Positions 7,601-14,567 of a DNA stretch of 14,567 bases are shown in pieces (the stretch's first letter is position 1; each line of letters starts with the position of its first letter). Source of the DNA: CALOCY01 sp942491975 (GTDB lineage: Bacteria; Bacteroidota; Bacteroidia; Bacteroidales; Prolixibacteraceae); assembly GCA_942491975.1 (NCBI GenBank), contig CALOCY010000023.1, positions 1-14,567 of the forward strand, read 5' to 3'. The position numbers and the translations under genes were made by a program. Below the pieces are notes generated by a model. That model worked only from the letters and a program-made list of their open reading frames with translations. It was not told the origin of the DNA and ran no database searches.

Positions 7601-8161
7601 TCAGTTACTAGTTGCCGTTCCGTAACTGTCGTCGCTAGATTCCTCTGAATCGTCGATACGAAGTTTCGAAAACTGGTTATGTTCGTCTTCAGAGTCGAAT
7701 GTGACTGTCTTTTTGGCTTTTTTGTTTTTGTGTTGGAGTTTTTCCATGGCTTCTTGAGCACCTTTCTTGGCTGCTGCAGTCATCATGGCATTGAGGTCCT
7801 CTTGCTCCTTTTCAGGACGCTTCCATTTCTTGGAATTGCACTGACTTCCGGAACGTTTGGACTGGTAAGACGCCTTCATGTTCTCGATTTGGGCGTTCAA
7901 AACCTTGCATTCAGTCACGTCATGACTGGTGGTTTCATGGAGAGGGCACCACTTGGTTTCCCTCTTGCGTTTGTTTGATTGTTTGTGATTATTTTGGCGT
8001 CCCTTCTGGAACTTGGCAGGCACTTGCGCCCCCTGATTTTTCCCACGGTCTCGTGAGTCGGCATCAGCCTTGTCTTTGTTGGACTTTTTGTCCTGCTGGG
8101 AGTTTTGAGTGCCATAGATTTTCTCAGCGGTTTCCAGGCGTTCAAAGTTGACCCACCCTTT
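7601..8161 (-). CDS. Retrotransposon Gag, C-terminal part
   Basis: This codes for the C-terminal portion of the gypsy capsid/nucleocapsid protein. It starts mid-protein (K-G-W-V-N-F-E-R-L-E-T-A-E-K-I-Y-G-T-Q) just after an in-frame TAA at 8162-8164. A basic, Gln/Asn-rich stretch follows, then a nucleocapsid-type zinc motif W-C-P-L-H-E-T-T-S-H-D-V-T-E-C, and an acidic Ser/Asp-rich tail. It stops at UGA (7601-7603), beyond which the same frame continues into protease with no further stop. A neighbouring frame upstream (V-D-K-E-L-K-R) may hold a few more gag residues, suggesting a small indel close to the truncation point. The capsid N-terminus is missing. Confidence 0.8.
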   Translation of the reverse strand, partial: KGWVNFERLETAEKIYGTQNSQQDKKSNKDKADADSRDRGKNQGAQVPAKFQKGRQNNHKQSNKRKRETKWCPLHETTSHDVTECKVLNAQIENMKASYQSKRSGSQCNSKKWKRPEKEQEDLNAMMTAAAKKGAQEAMEKLQHKNKKAKKTVTFDSEDEHNQFSKLRIDDSEESSDDSYGTATSN

Positions 8162-8187
8162 TTAGTTCTTTATCCACTGTTTATTTT

Positions 8188-9335
8188 TCACACTGTGTTT
8201 TTCAAATGAAATCTTTCCAATGGAATTTTACTCTGCACCGCAATGCTCCACTCTGATGCCATCTTCTTCACCGTCAGTCGATCCGACTCTTTGGCCTCTT
8301 CCTCATCATTGTCCTCGTCAATGGGGCCTGTGCTCTTCTTTTCCTCCCTCTCCCTCTCTCGCTTTTCCATCCACTCCCCGAGTGCTTCGCATGCTTTGTT
8401 CTCCTTTTCCAACTCCATCAATTCTTTTTTCAACTTCTTGCACTTGTCCACAAATTCTTTGCGGATTTCACAACTGATTCTCTTTCTCTTTTTTGCGGGC
8501 TTCTTTGCGGTGATGTCCGTCTTGTCGCGGGACGCTTCTTCGTCGTCGTCGGAATTTATCCCTGAGTCACTCGTCATCTTGGAATCGATTCCGGTCCATT
8601 GCTGCCCGTACGTGTTCAACACACATACTGCAAAAGCCATATCCGACAGCGTAACCACCTTGTCGCATGCTGGTCTCACTGTCTTTCCATTTTTCTTTTT
8701 CACTCTACTCCACTTCCCCCCGACGACTGCAGCACACCTGAGGATAAACTCCAATTGGAGCACTTCTTTCTGGCGGATCATCTTCTTTGAGAGCATTGTC
8801 TTGATTAGAATCTCTGCATCGCAAGCCTTCGGGATTTCCTCATGTCTCCCCTCCCTTCTTGTCCCTGTGATAAGCAAAGATTGAAAATTAGTTCATGTTC
8901 ATGTTGTTCTGAAGTTTGTTTGCATGGGTTTGTCTTGCCTTGGTGTGTGTTTTTCATTTTTTCAATCACGGCTGATCTTCTGTGACTCATCCTTCCTGCG
9001 ATCGTGTTCATGACATCCATCCAAAACATCGCCCATAGCAATTTATCTGGGGCTGAGTTACCTGTCATTTTAATTACATGGAAACAAGCTGGCACCGCAC
9101 ACTCGTTTAGAGTCTGTTTTGGCAGGAACTTGTTTAGGGTCACAAGGCGTGTGTCAGTGAAGTGATTCACCCATTTCTTTTGACATGGGTCCAGTGTTTT
9201 TGGAAATTCCAAGTAACTGTGCCACTCTTCTTGTCCTTTGTCCTCCTTCTCATTGGCATCCCTTTCCTGTTCCTCTTCCTCATTCTCTTCCCCAGTTGTC
9301 GCTTTCCTCTTTCTTCCCCTCCTGTCGCCTCCCAT
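8188..9335 (-). CDS. Two-exon gene, charged protein with S-D-x-A-F-A motif
   Basis: Joining 9335-8939 to 8864-8188 gives a 357-residue protein. The ATG has a good context (GCCAACATGG). The first 40 residues are very basic and then acidic, with a probable nuclear localisation run R-R-G-R-K-R-K. A conserved-looking globular part follows (W-V-N-H-F-T-D-T-R-L, W-A-M-F-W-M-D-V-M-N), and after the splice the block V-V-T-L-S-D-M-A-F-A-V-C-V-L-N-T-Y-G-Q-Q-W. I have seen S-D-E-A-F-A...E-N..x-x-W blocks in uncharacterised, transposon-associated proteins of microalgae, so this may be such a companion protein; that is recollection, not a search. The C-terminus is a Lys/Glu-rich probable coiled coil (K-K-L-K-K-E-L-M-E-L-E-K-E-N-K). 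It ends in TGA, with a TAA five codons on. The gypsy remnant begins right behind its 3' end, so the true end could have been altered. An upstream exon is possible (see 9578-9798). Confidence 0.65.
8865..8938 (-). other. 74-nt GC-AG intron, phase 1
   Basis: The donor reads CCAAG|GCAAGA and the acceptor CTTATCACAG|GGACAAG. Splicing joins C-A-C C-A-A G|GG A-C-A A-G-A, turning two frames that each hit stops into one. AAG|GCAAG is the normal GC-donor consensus. No GT donor in the preceding 100 nt gives a compatible phase with this acceptor. Confidence 0.6.
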
Positions 9336-9577
9336 GTTGGCAGTTGTGATCCCAATCCAATGCGGAACTAGAAAGCCTGCCTGGTGCAAAACGCTCCTTT
9401 CTGGGCACAAGCATGAATTCAAAAAATAACTGTGCTAATATTTTTGCAGTGCTTTCACTTTTGCCAACACTCCCTGAATATTACACCGCATTCTTTCATG
9501 TTCTTAAGGGATAATATTCCAATCATACAAACCATTGTTAAAAATTTAAATTTGATATTGATAATTAGAAATCTTAC

Positions 9578-9798
9578 ATCCTGGAGACTTCATTTTTTGT
9601 CGGAAAGGAATGTGATCCCGAACCACATTGACATGCAATTTTCTCTGTGACTTGCCAGAAGCTGAGTGCATTTGTGCATGAACTGAGGTGTTGGTGACAG
9701 TGACAAGCCTCGCAACTAAAAGCATCCACGATGCCTCCCACTGGCTTGGAGACTAGTTTTGTGAGGGATGTGGAACTTGGCCCCTTTTTATGACTCAT
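9578..9798 (-). CDS. Possible upstream Cys-rich exon
   Basis: A 74-codon frame from ATG (G at -3) encodes a Ser/Thr/Lys-rich start and a Cys/His cluster (C-E-A-C-H-C-H-Q-H-L-S-S-C, later C-Q-C). Its stop is part of a GTAAGA donor-like sequence at 9577-9572. Splicing to an acceptor ATTAGCACAG ending at 9430 is phase-compatible and would extend the gene at 8188-9335 to 462 residues (exons 9798-9578, 9429-8939, 8864-8188). The 148-nt interval is AT-rich, as an intron would be. The internal ATG at 9335 has a better context, so this exon may be chance. Confidence 0.3.
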
Positions 9799-9997
9799 TG
9801 CGGGTTGCCTCTTGTTTTATGACTGGGAACTGCATTTTGACGCGTGTTTTGAAAAACAAACAAACGAACTCCTGTGCATCAGTTGCATCCCTAAAGGATG
9901 GCATCCCAGTCTGAGTGTCATGCAGGACTGGCACTTTGGATTGAAGTCACTTTTTCACATTCCCATTGTGTGTCACAAAAAAGACTTAGATATTGCG

Positions 9998-10636
9998 ATG
10001 GCACCGCCTGTTCAAGGAAACGGCCCTGATGACCGGAACTTCATCAGGTCTTTCCGCTGGCTTTTTGACAAGATACCCATTGCCCAAGAAATTGATCGCC
10101 CGATCATTTTGCAGATCACGGCACCACACAGGCTCAGTTCTGCGGCTGTCAAAGCTTTTGCACATCTGCTTAGTTTCACCGTGATTGGCAAATGCAAATG
10201 GAAGAGGACAACTGGGGAAGATAGCCCCTTTTGGAGCTTGGTTCTTGCAGTTCAGCCAGAAGAACAGCAATGGCCTGAAACAGTCCAGGTGAATGTCGAT
10301 TGGGTTCATTTCTCATCATCTCTCCAACACCAAATTTTCCAATACACAGCAAAGGGTTTCATCAATTTTGCCGGCCAAAAAATCTTGGCAGAGAGGACTT
10401 TTCCCCTCTTGCTAAGCCAAGATTTGGAGTTCATGTCAGTGCACACACTGACACATGCATTCACTGTGATGGAAGAATTTGAAAAGCCTTTCGAGCCGGA
10501 AATAGTTGTTGGAGGTGTTCGCTTTGCCACAATGGAAAAACCAAATATCGGGGCAGAGCTCATGAGGACAAGCGCCTTCGAGGTTCTCAAGAGGCCGAAT
10601 GGAATTCCGCCCTTGGACGAACAAAAATACGGTTAA
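9998..10636 (+). CDS. Unrecognised 212-residue protein
   Basis: I do not recognise this protein. The frame opens with ATG at 9998 (G at -3 and +4), giving M-A-P-P-V-Q-G-N-G, and ends in TAA. The frame stays open upstream to 9812 with another ATG at 9920, so the N-terminus could be longer, but that part is lower in complexity and Cys-rich. The protein is soluble-looking, aromatic-rich (F-I-R-S-F-R-W-L-F-D-K-I-P, V-N-V-D-W-V-H-F) and near neutral, with no signal peptide or membrane segment. It is transcribed away from the gene at 8188-9335 and in the same direction as the exonuclease 390 nt downstream. Its even codon use and length make chance unlikely. It may be an accessory gene of the mobile element suggested for the right half of the window. 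Confidence 0.55.
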   Translation: MAPPVQGNGPDDRNFIRSFRWLFDKIPIAQEIDRPIILQITAPHRLSSAAVKAFAHLLSFTVIGKCKWKRTTGEDSPFWSLVLAVQPEEQQWPETVQVNVDWVHFSSSLQHQIFQYTAKGFINFAGQKILAERTFPLLLSQDLEFMSVHTLTHAFTVMEEFEKPFEPEIVVGGVRFATMEKPNIGAELMRTSAFEVLKRPNGIPPLDEQKYG

Positions 10637-11027
10637 CGTCAGTGTCATAAAACCATTGCATAATCATGCAAAATCGTTGAACAATGTGAACAGCTGGACG
10701 TGTGTGTGCAATTTATCTTGCTGCACCAAACAATTGTAAAAGCATCCTTATTCAGACTTTTGTTTTGCATTTGGATTTTCTGTTGTAAATTTTTTCCGCC
10801 AATTTCAGTTCACCGTGGTGCATTTTTTATGCCCAAAGAACACACTTGATGACACATTTGATGGCAAGCATGAATTACGTCAGGAAACTTGACACCAAAA
10901 CACAGAAAAGATACTTTTCATTTTACTCGATTCCACCCAGTGTCGCCAGATTGCACACACCCTTTGTGGTGTTGACCATGATCCCTTTTGCACATCTGCC
11001 ATGTCCGTCTCGCACGAGTAAGCCACC
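10637..11027. other. Intergenic region upstream of the exonuclease gene
   Basis: No supported gene. The last 30 nt lead into a near-perfect Kozak context (GCCACCATGG at 11022-11031), with an in-frame TAA two codons before the ATG. AT-rich sequence near 10780-10840 could hold a promoter, but no defined box is clear. Confidence 0.5.
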
Positions 11028-12364
11028 ATGGATTCGAGCATGGAAGAGGCAAAGAAAATAGCTGCTGAAGAGGGATGGGGATTGCACTTATTTCAATCTG
11101 ATGAAAATGCAATCCTAAAAATTACAAGGCATTTCGGAGACACCACAGCATTTTGTTTGAATGGTCACTGCGAAGATCACTTTTCCGCCAGTCTTGCGGT
11201 GGGTGAACTTGTTTTGGATAAAGTTAAACAGTGGAGCAAGAACGACAATGAGAAGGAAGACATGCGGTGGATTCCAGATGAAAACAAAGAAAAAACAATG
11301 TGGCACTTGGTTCAGAATGGAAACAGTGAAGACTTCTTCAAGATTCTGCAAGAATCACAAGTGCAAATAACTGCTGTTGACACGGAAGGAAATCCGTGTC
11401 TTTCAGCAATTTCTGTTGCCTTCGAGATTGATGGCAGGTGCCATGTTGCCATCTTCCTTTGCAAGAAAGAGAAGGAATGCATGAAGGATGCATTGAATCT
11501 TTTGAACAACAAGGATGTCGTAAAGGTGTTCTGTGATGACACAGGATGACAAGATATTCGCAGGCTGAACAAGTGTTTCAAATCTGATGAATCATTTGAA
11601 GATGACTGGGAGATTATCACACATGAGAAGTTGAGAGGTGGTTTTTGCAATGACATTGTTAATATCCAGGACACGTTGCGGTGCATTTTTGGAGCAAATG
11701 ACGGACGTGGCTTGCGCCATGCAGCAAGCCTTGCTTTTGGACGGCCAACACACAAAGCAAAAATGACCACAGAGGAGATTCGGTTTTGGGATGAAGGTAA
11801 ATTTGATTCTCTTGACAAGGAGAAGTTTGACTGCTGCCTGATTGATGTTTTGTCAGTGCTGTTGGCCTGCACAAAGAAATCCACAAAAAAATCAGGCAAC
11901 CGTCTCCGTGTCTGCCTTCTAATGCACCAATCAGGTGCACAAATTTTGTGCCTTTCCCTGACTCTGAAGAAAACAATGGAAACAATGAACCAAGTGTGCT
12001 CCCCAAGTGCAAAGAAAAATCCATTGACCCTGTCTCTTTCCTTCAGCATTATGAAGATCTTGCGAAAATGGGTCAGAGTGACTGTGAATTTTTCAAGAAC
12101 AGCAAAGACCTTTGGATGGCAAAGGTGACTGTCTCCCATGGGGAGAAGCTGTTTGATCCCTCTAGCGAATGTAAAAAATGCAAGTTTGAATCATTGACAG
12201 GTCACCGCAAGAAAAGGGATGCCAAACAAGATGCAGCTTTGAATGCTGCCAATCACATGTTAGGGAACTGTGCGTGTGACAAATCCGAATCTGTTCCCTC
12301 ACAGTTTGTGCCATTGTTGAGCTATTGGCATGCCGTAAAGGCCAGTGAAAACACGTGGAAGTAA
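11028..12364 (+). pseudogene. EXD1-like DEDD 3'-5' exonuclease fused to a dsRNA-binding domain (one UGA, one -1 shift)
   Basis: The start is secure: GCCACCATGG with an in-frame TAA just upstream. Residues 1-115 are unassigned. An exonuclease fold follows: Q-I-T-A-V-D118-T-E120-G (Exo I), V-V-K-V-F-C-D-D-T-G, UGA at codon 174, Q-D176-I-R-R-L (Exo II), G-R-G-L-R-H-A-A-S-L-A-F-G, and L-I-D273-V-L-S-V-L-L-A (Exo III). Such domains trim nucleic acid 3' ends using two metals; the Tyr usual four residues before the last Asp in DEDDy enzymes is Cys here. After codon 288 the coding frame moves by -1 at an A7 run, and nt 12026-12262 encode a dsRNA-binding domain: D-P-V-S-F-L-Q-H-Y, beta strands, and G-H-R-K-K-R-D-A-K-Q-D-A-A-L-N-A-A. 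The UGA lies inside the exonuclease core, so the protein is whole only with readthrough plus frameshifting. It is filed as a pseudogene because of these breaks, but both domains look well conserved. A GTAAGT at the very end (12361) could splice to a short further exon at 12596-12743. Confidence 0.65.
11885..11891 (+). promoter_or_regulatory. A AAA AAA heptamer, possible -1 frameshift site
   Basis: The heptamer sits exactly in the X XXY YYZ phase of the exonuclease frame (ACA AAA AAA TCA). A -1 slip moves ribosomes into the frame that encodes the dsRNA-binding domain. A short stem AGGCA/TGCCT begins only about 2 nt downstream, which is closer than usual for a stimulator. A single-base indel in the A run is the simple alternative. 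Confidence 0.35.
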
Positions 12365-12830
12365 GTGTGCATTTTCCAGGTGTGAAGAAAGATGTGACTC
12401 GGCACTGGACGCGGTGATGGACTCCTGCACTGGACAGCCGATCGTGATGCTTGTCACACTTGGATTGGTGATTTGGGATTAGTGATTTGGGCTGTCACGT
12501 GCATCTTGCCTGTTGCATGTGACATGAACAAATTTAGGATCTGTGTGTTGTCAGGTGCATGTCATGTGGACTTTATTCTATTTTGTTTGCTCCAGTTATT
12601 TTTCCGACATGTTCTCACCCTCCCCAATCATCATGGCGAAACACCGAAGCATCGCCTGCTTTTCCGCACCACCTGGGTATTGGTTCAGTGCCTGTGGGAA
12701 AATGCGTTCACTCCATTTTGAGTGCATAACTTCAAAAGAATGAACGCAACATGCGTGGTAACCAAACCCGGGACGAACGTTGACACATGTGTGTTCAGGT
12801 GCATGTCATGTTCACTTTGGCATGTTATTT
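12365..12830. other. Convergent intergenic region, possible short exon
   Basis: Lies between the 3' ends of two convergent genes. A GTAAGT donor at 12361 and a CTCCAG acceptor ending at 12595 would make a 235-nt intron joining the exonuclease-dsRBD frame in phase to 48 further codons ending in TGA at 12743 (Y-F-S-D-M-F-S-P-S-P...). Otherwise it holds no gene I can support. Several CATGT-rich short repeats occur. Confidence 0.35.
12551..12811. repeat. Direct repeat, 17 nt exact, two copies
   Basis: TCAGGTGCATGTCATGT occurs at 12551-12567 and 12795-12811, each preceded by a TGTGTGTT-like run and followed, 25 to 60 nt on, by TTATTTTT and CCGACATGT. The two copies look like a roughly 100-nt imperfect duplication spanning the 3' end of the transposase gene. 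Confidence 0.6.
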
Positions 12831-14567
12831 TTACTCAACTTCTTCTTTCTCTTCTTCCGACATGTCATCGCCATCCAAAAACATCAAGTCTGCATCCTCG
12901 TCTTCCTGGTCATCATGAGGGTTGAACACTTCTCCGGTTGGGAGGGGAGCATCAAGGAAAACACCGGAGAGAATATTCCGGAACAAATCTGGCCACGTAT
13001 TTCTTGGTGGGAGAAACACATATGTGTTTGGATATTTGTTGATTTTCTGAGGATCACTAATGGCACAGCATGGATCTTTCATGGAACTAACCGAGATTAG
13101 ATTCAAAAGTGGTCTCCTGCCATTTTTTGAACTCCTGTTGGGAATTTTGTTGGAGTGCAATTGGGGTGTGACCTTGAATGACCACCGGAGTAATTGACAA
13201 TTCTCCATTAGTCGGCAGTCATGGTCATTGTTCCCGTAAAGCAGCAGATAATCTCTGTCACCAAATGGATCTTCCGGCACATGCTGCATGACACAGTGTT
13301 CACCTCCCTCACGAGGGTCGGTCCCATCCAAAATTTGTGGGGTATCTGTGCCCTTTTTATCTGATGGCGGAATATCAATAAAGGCCATGATGTGACACGG
13401 CAACCTTGCACATGTTGGTGTCTTGACACACACCCAATCATTCCATGGATTCTTGGAAATGGGATTAGCATGAACCAAACCAAATTCGAAATACCTCTCT
13501 GTCGACAGCGTTAGCTTCTCCTTGGATGTAAAGCAGGACTTTAACCCAATATCTCTTGATTTATCAGCACACTCTAAGAAATCTAACATGTGCTTTTCCG
13601 TCACCAATTCACATGTCCATTGGCATTCCTTTGGGAATTTGAACCAAAAATTGTAAGTCCCATCAGCGGAGATCTTCAAGTTAGCTACGAAGCTTTTTCC
13701 GGTTCTGTTCTGAGATCTCTTTGTTAACCCAACAGTTTTCTGGTGAAAGAAGGAAGGATTCATTGCACTTCCATCAACGATGTCTTTGTCTTGGGAAAGC
13801 GAGTCAATCTCTGCTTTTCCCCTTATGATGGCAACTCTCTCAAAATTTCTAACAGAGCATTGATAATCAATGGACTGAGCTCGTTTCTGCGTGCGCAAGG
13901 CAGTCGCTTTCACCGTGAATTTTTGGTTACTCTCCCCAACGTGACCAGTGTGGCATAGCGGAACACCTTTTTCTTCAATGTCGGTTGTGAGATGCCGGAA
14001 ATAATGGAACTTTCAAATTTTCAAACCTTCACCAACAGTGCGGTTAATAACTGACTTGCAGTGTTCCATGAATTTTGGAATGAATTTCCGGAATTGCTTC
14101 AAATCCTTTTTCAAGATAGATTCCTGTTTTAACCATGCTTCCATTAGGATCAATGTGTCAAAAAGCTGGATGTGCAGACCCACACGAGCATCACCAATTC
14201 TTTTCTTCAAACTCATGCCAACACGGGGCTTTTCAACAAATCCGGGATGCTCAGTCAGGAGCATTGCAAGCACCACTAGCAGAGTTCCACACATCTCTTG
14301 ACCACAGCGCTTGAGGCACCCTCGTTGGGTGGTTTTTTTTTCCTTTGACTTACAGGGAACATATCCTGACCGGAAAAATGTCTTGGGCAATGAGCGATCA
14401 CTCTGTCCAGATAGCTGATAGCCTGCAGTGGAGAGTGCACTCTCGGCCAATTTGACCACTGCATCAGAGAACACCATGGTTGGCCGTCTGCCGGCTGTGT
14501 AATTTAGGTTAAAAAAGCCAAGCAAAGCATGCTTTTCCACACCGTGTTGGCACTGATGCAGTGTCTC
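12831..14567 (-). pseudogene. Transposase C-terminal part, algal DNA-transposon type, one in-frame UGA
   Basis: This frame enters from beyond the right edge (E-T-L-H-Q-C-Q-H-G-V-E-K) and ends in TAA, with 577 sense codons visible and one UGA at 14013-14015. Before the UGA are a basic Cys-containing stretch (C-L-K-R-C-G-Q-E-M-C-G-T) and a helical block ending R-T-V-G-E-G-L-K-I. After it comes K-F-H-Y-F-R-H-L-T-T-D-I-E-E-K-G-V-P, then R-T-Q-K-R-A. The pattern G-L-K-x-x-K-F-H...H...I...G.P followed by R-T-Q-K-R and a later W-x-D-W-V...P-C-H-I-M-A-F-I-D-I-P block matches, in my memory, uncharacterised transposase-like proteins abundant in diatoms, possibly related to the KDZ/Plavaka-like assemblage. 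The tail is strongly acidic. Because the two halves share one frame and one domain, the UGA is a nonsense change or a recoded codon, not a gene boundary. Catalytic residues probably lie mostly outside the window. Confidence 0.6.

Larger units (their letters stand above)
3363..8161 (-). mobile_element. Ty3/gypsy LTR retrotransposon, 5'-truncated
   Basis: Order on the minus strand is gag (C-terminal part), UGA, protease, reverse transcriptase, RNase H, integrase, polypurine tract, LTR. RNase H before integrase defines Ty3/gypsy order. RT and integrase wording (RFLSDFRELNKRIKRKP, SLDLNMGY, NPQANAIIER) recalls the diatom GyDi clade, from memory. The 5' LTR, primer site and gag N-terminus are absent: homology to gag fades near 8161-8180, where the neighbouring gene ends. 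The copy looks young, with no frame damage inside RT or integrase, only one UGA between gag and pol and one base shift between RNase H and integrase. Confidence 0.85.

Noticed and set aside
8243..8884. 213-codon plus-strand open frame
   Set aside because: It is antisense to the Lys/Glu-rich exon of the 357-residue gene; its Ser/Phe/Leu richness mirrors that composition.
11519..11549. Mini-intron removing the UGA in the exonuclease
   Set aside because: GT...CAG pairs here give introns of only 17-25 nt, end before the UGA, and do not restore the frame. GATGACA is also repeated, but deleting one copy breaks the frame.
11900..11940. Small intron as the cause of the exonuclease/dsRBD frame change
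   Set aside because: The plausible GT...CAG pairs are 27 or 33 nt long, which keeps the frame instead of shifting it; longer ones would remove the Exo III motif.
11312..12139. 275-codon minus-strand open frame
   Set aside because: It is antisense to the exonuclease core, which carries recognisable motifs on the plus strand.
12361..12379. 19-nt intron GTAAGT...CAG at the end of the dsRBD frame
   Set aside because: Too short for normal splicing; the acceptor at 12595 is more realistic.

Overview
This is a gene-poor, transposon-rich stretch of a eukaryotic nuclear genome. I infer a diatom or a related marine stramenopile, moderately sure. The Ty3/gypsy pol reads like the diatom GyDi lineage from memory, and the right end carries a transposase of a type I associate with diatoms and other microalgae. 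At least one short spliceosomal intron is visible, and the start context of the gene at 11028 is an almost perfect Kozak sequence. I ran no database search, so all family names rest on motif recognition.

Layout. 166-2748 (-): a long, unrecognised protein with about 100-residue C-terminal repeats. 2749-3362: non-coding, with two tRNA-primer-like sequences. 3363-4297 (-): a probable LTR with internal tandem repeats, preceded on its own strand by a polypurine tract. 4375-8161 (-): a 5'-truncated Ty3/gypsy element encoding the gag C-terminus, protease-RT-RNase H and integrase. Gag and pol are in one frame separated by a single UGA; pol and integrase are separated by a +1 shift at an A7 run. 8188-9335 (-): a two-exon gene with a 74-nt GC-AG intron, encoding a charged protein with an S-D-x-A-F-A motif. 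9998-10636 (+): an unrecognised 212-residue protein. 11028-12364 (+): an EXD1-like DEDD 3'-5' exonuclease fused to a double-stranded RNA-binding domain, interrupted by one UGA and one -1 shift at a correctly phased A AAA AAA heptamer. 12831-14567 (-): the C-terminal part of a transposase that runs off the window, with one in-frame UGA.

The most interesting points are the exonuclease-dsRBD fusion beside a transposase, the recurrence of exactly one in-frame UGA in three unrelated coding regions (7601-7603, 11547-11549, 14013-14015), and the probable LTR that may be shared by two adjacent elements. The conservative reading is a graveyard of young, lightly damaged mobile elements. The bolder reading is recoding (UGA readthrough or reassignment, plus -1 frameshifting) and a large DNA transposon carrying an RNA-targeting nuclease. 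The sequence alone cannot decide between these, and homopolymer sequencing error could also explain the two A7 shifts.
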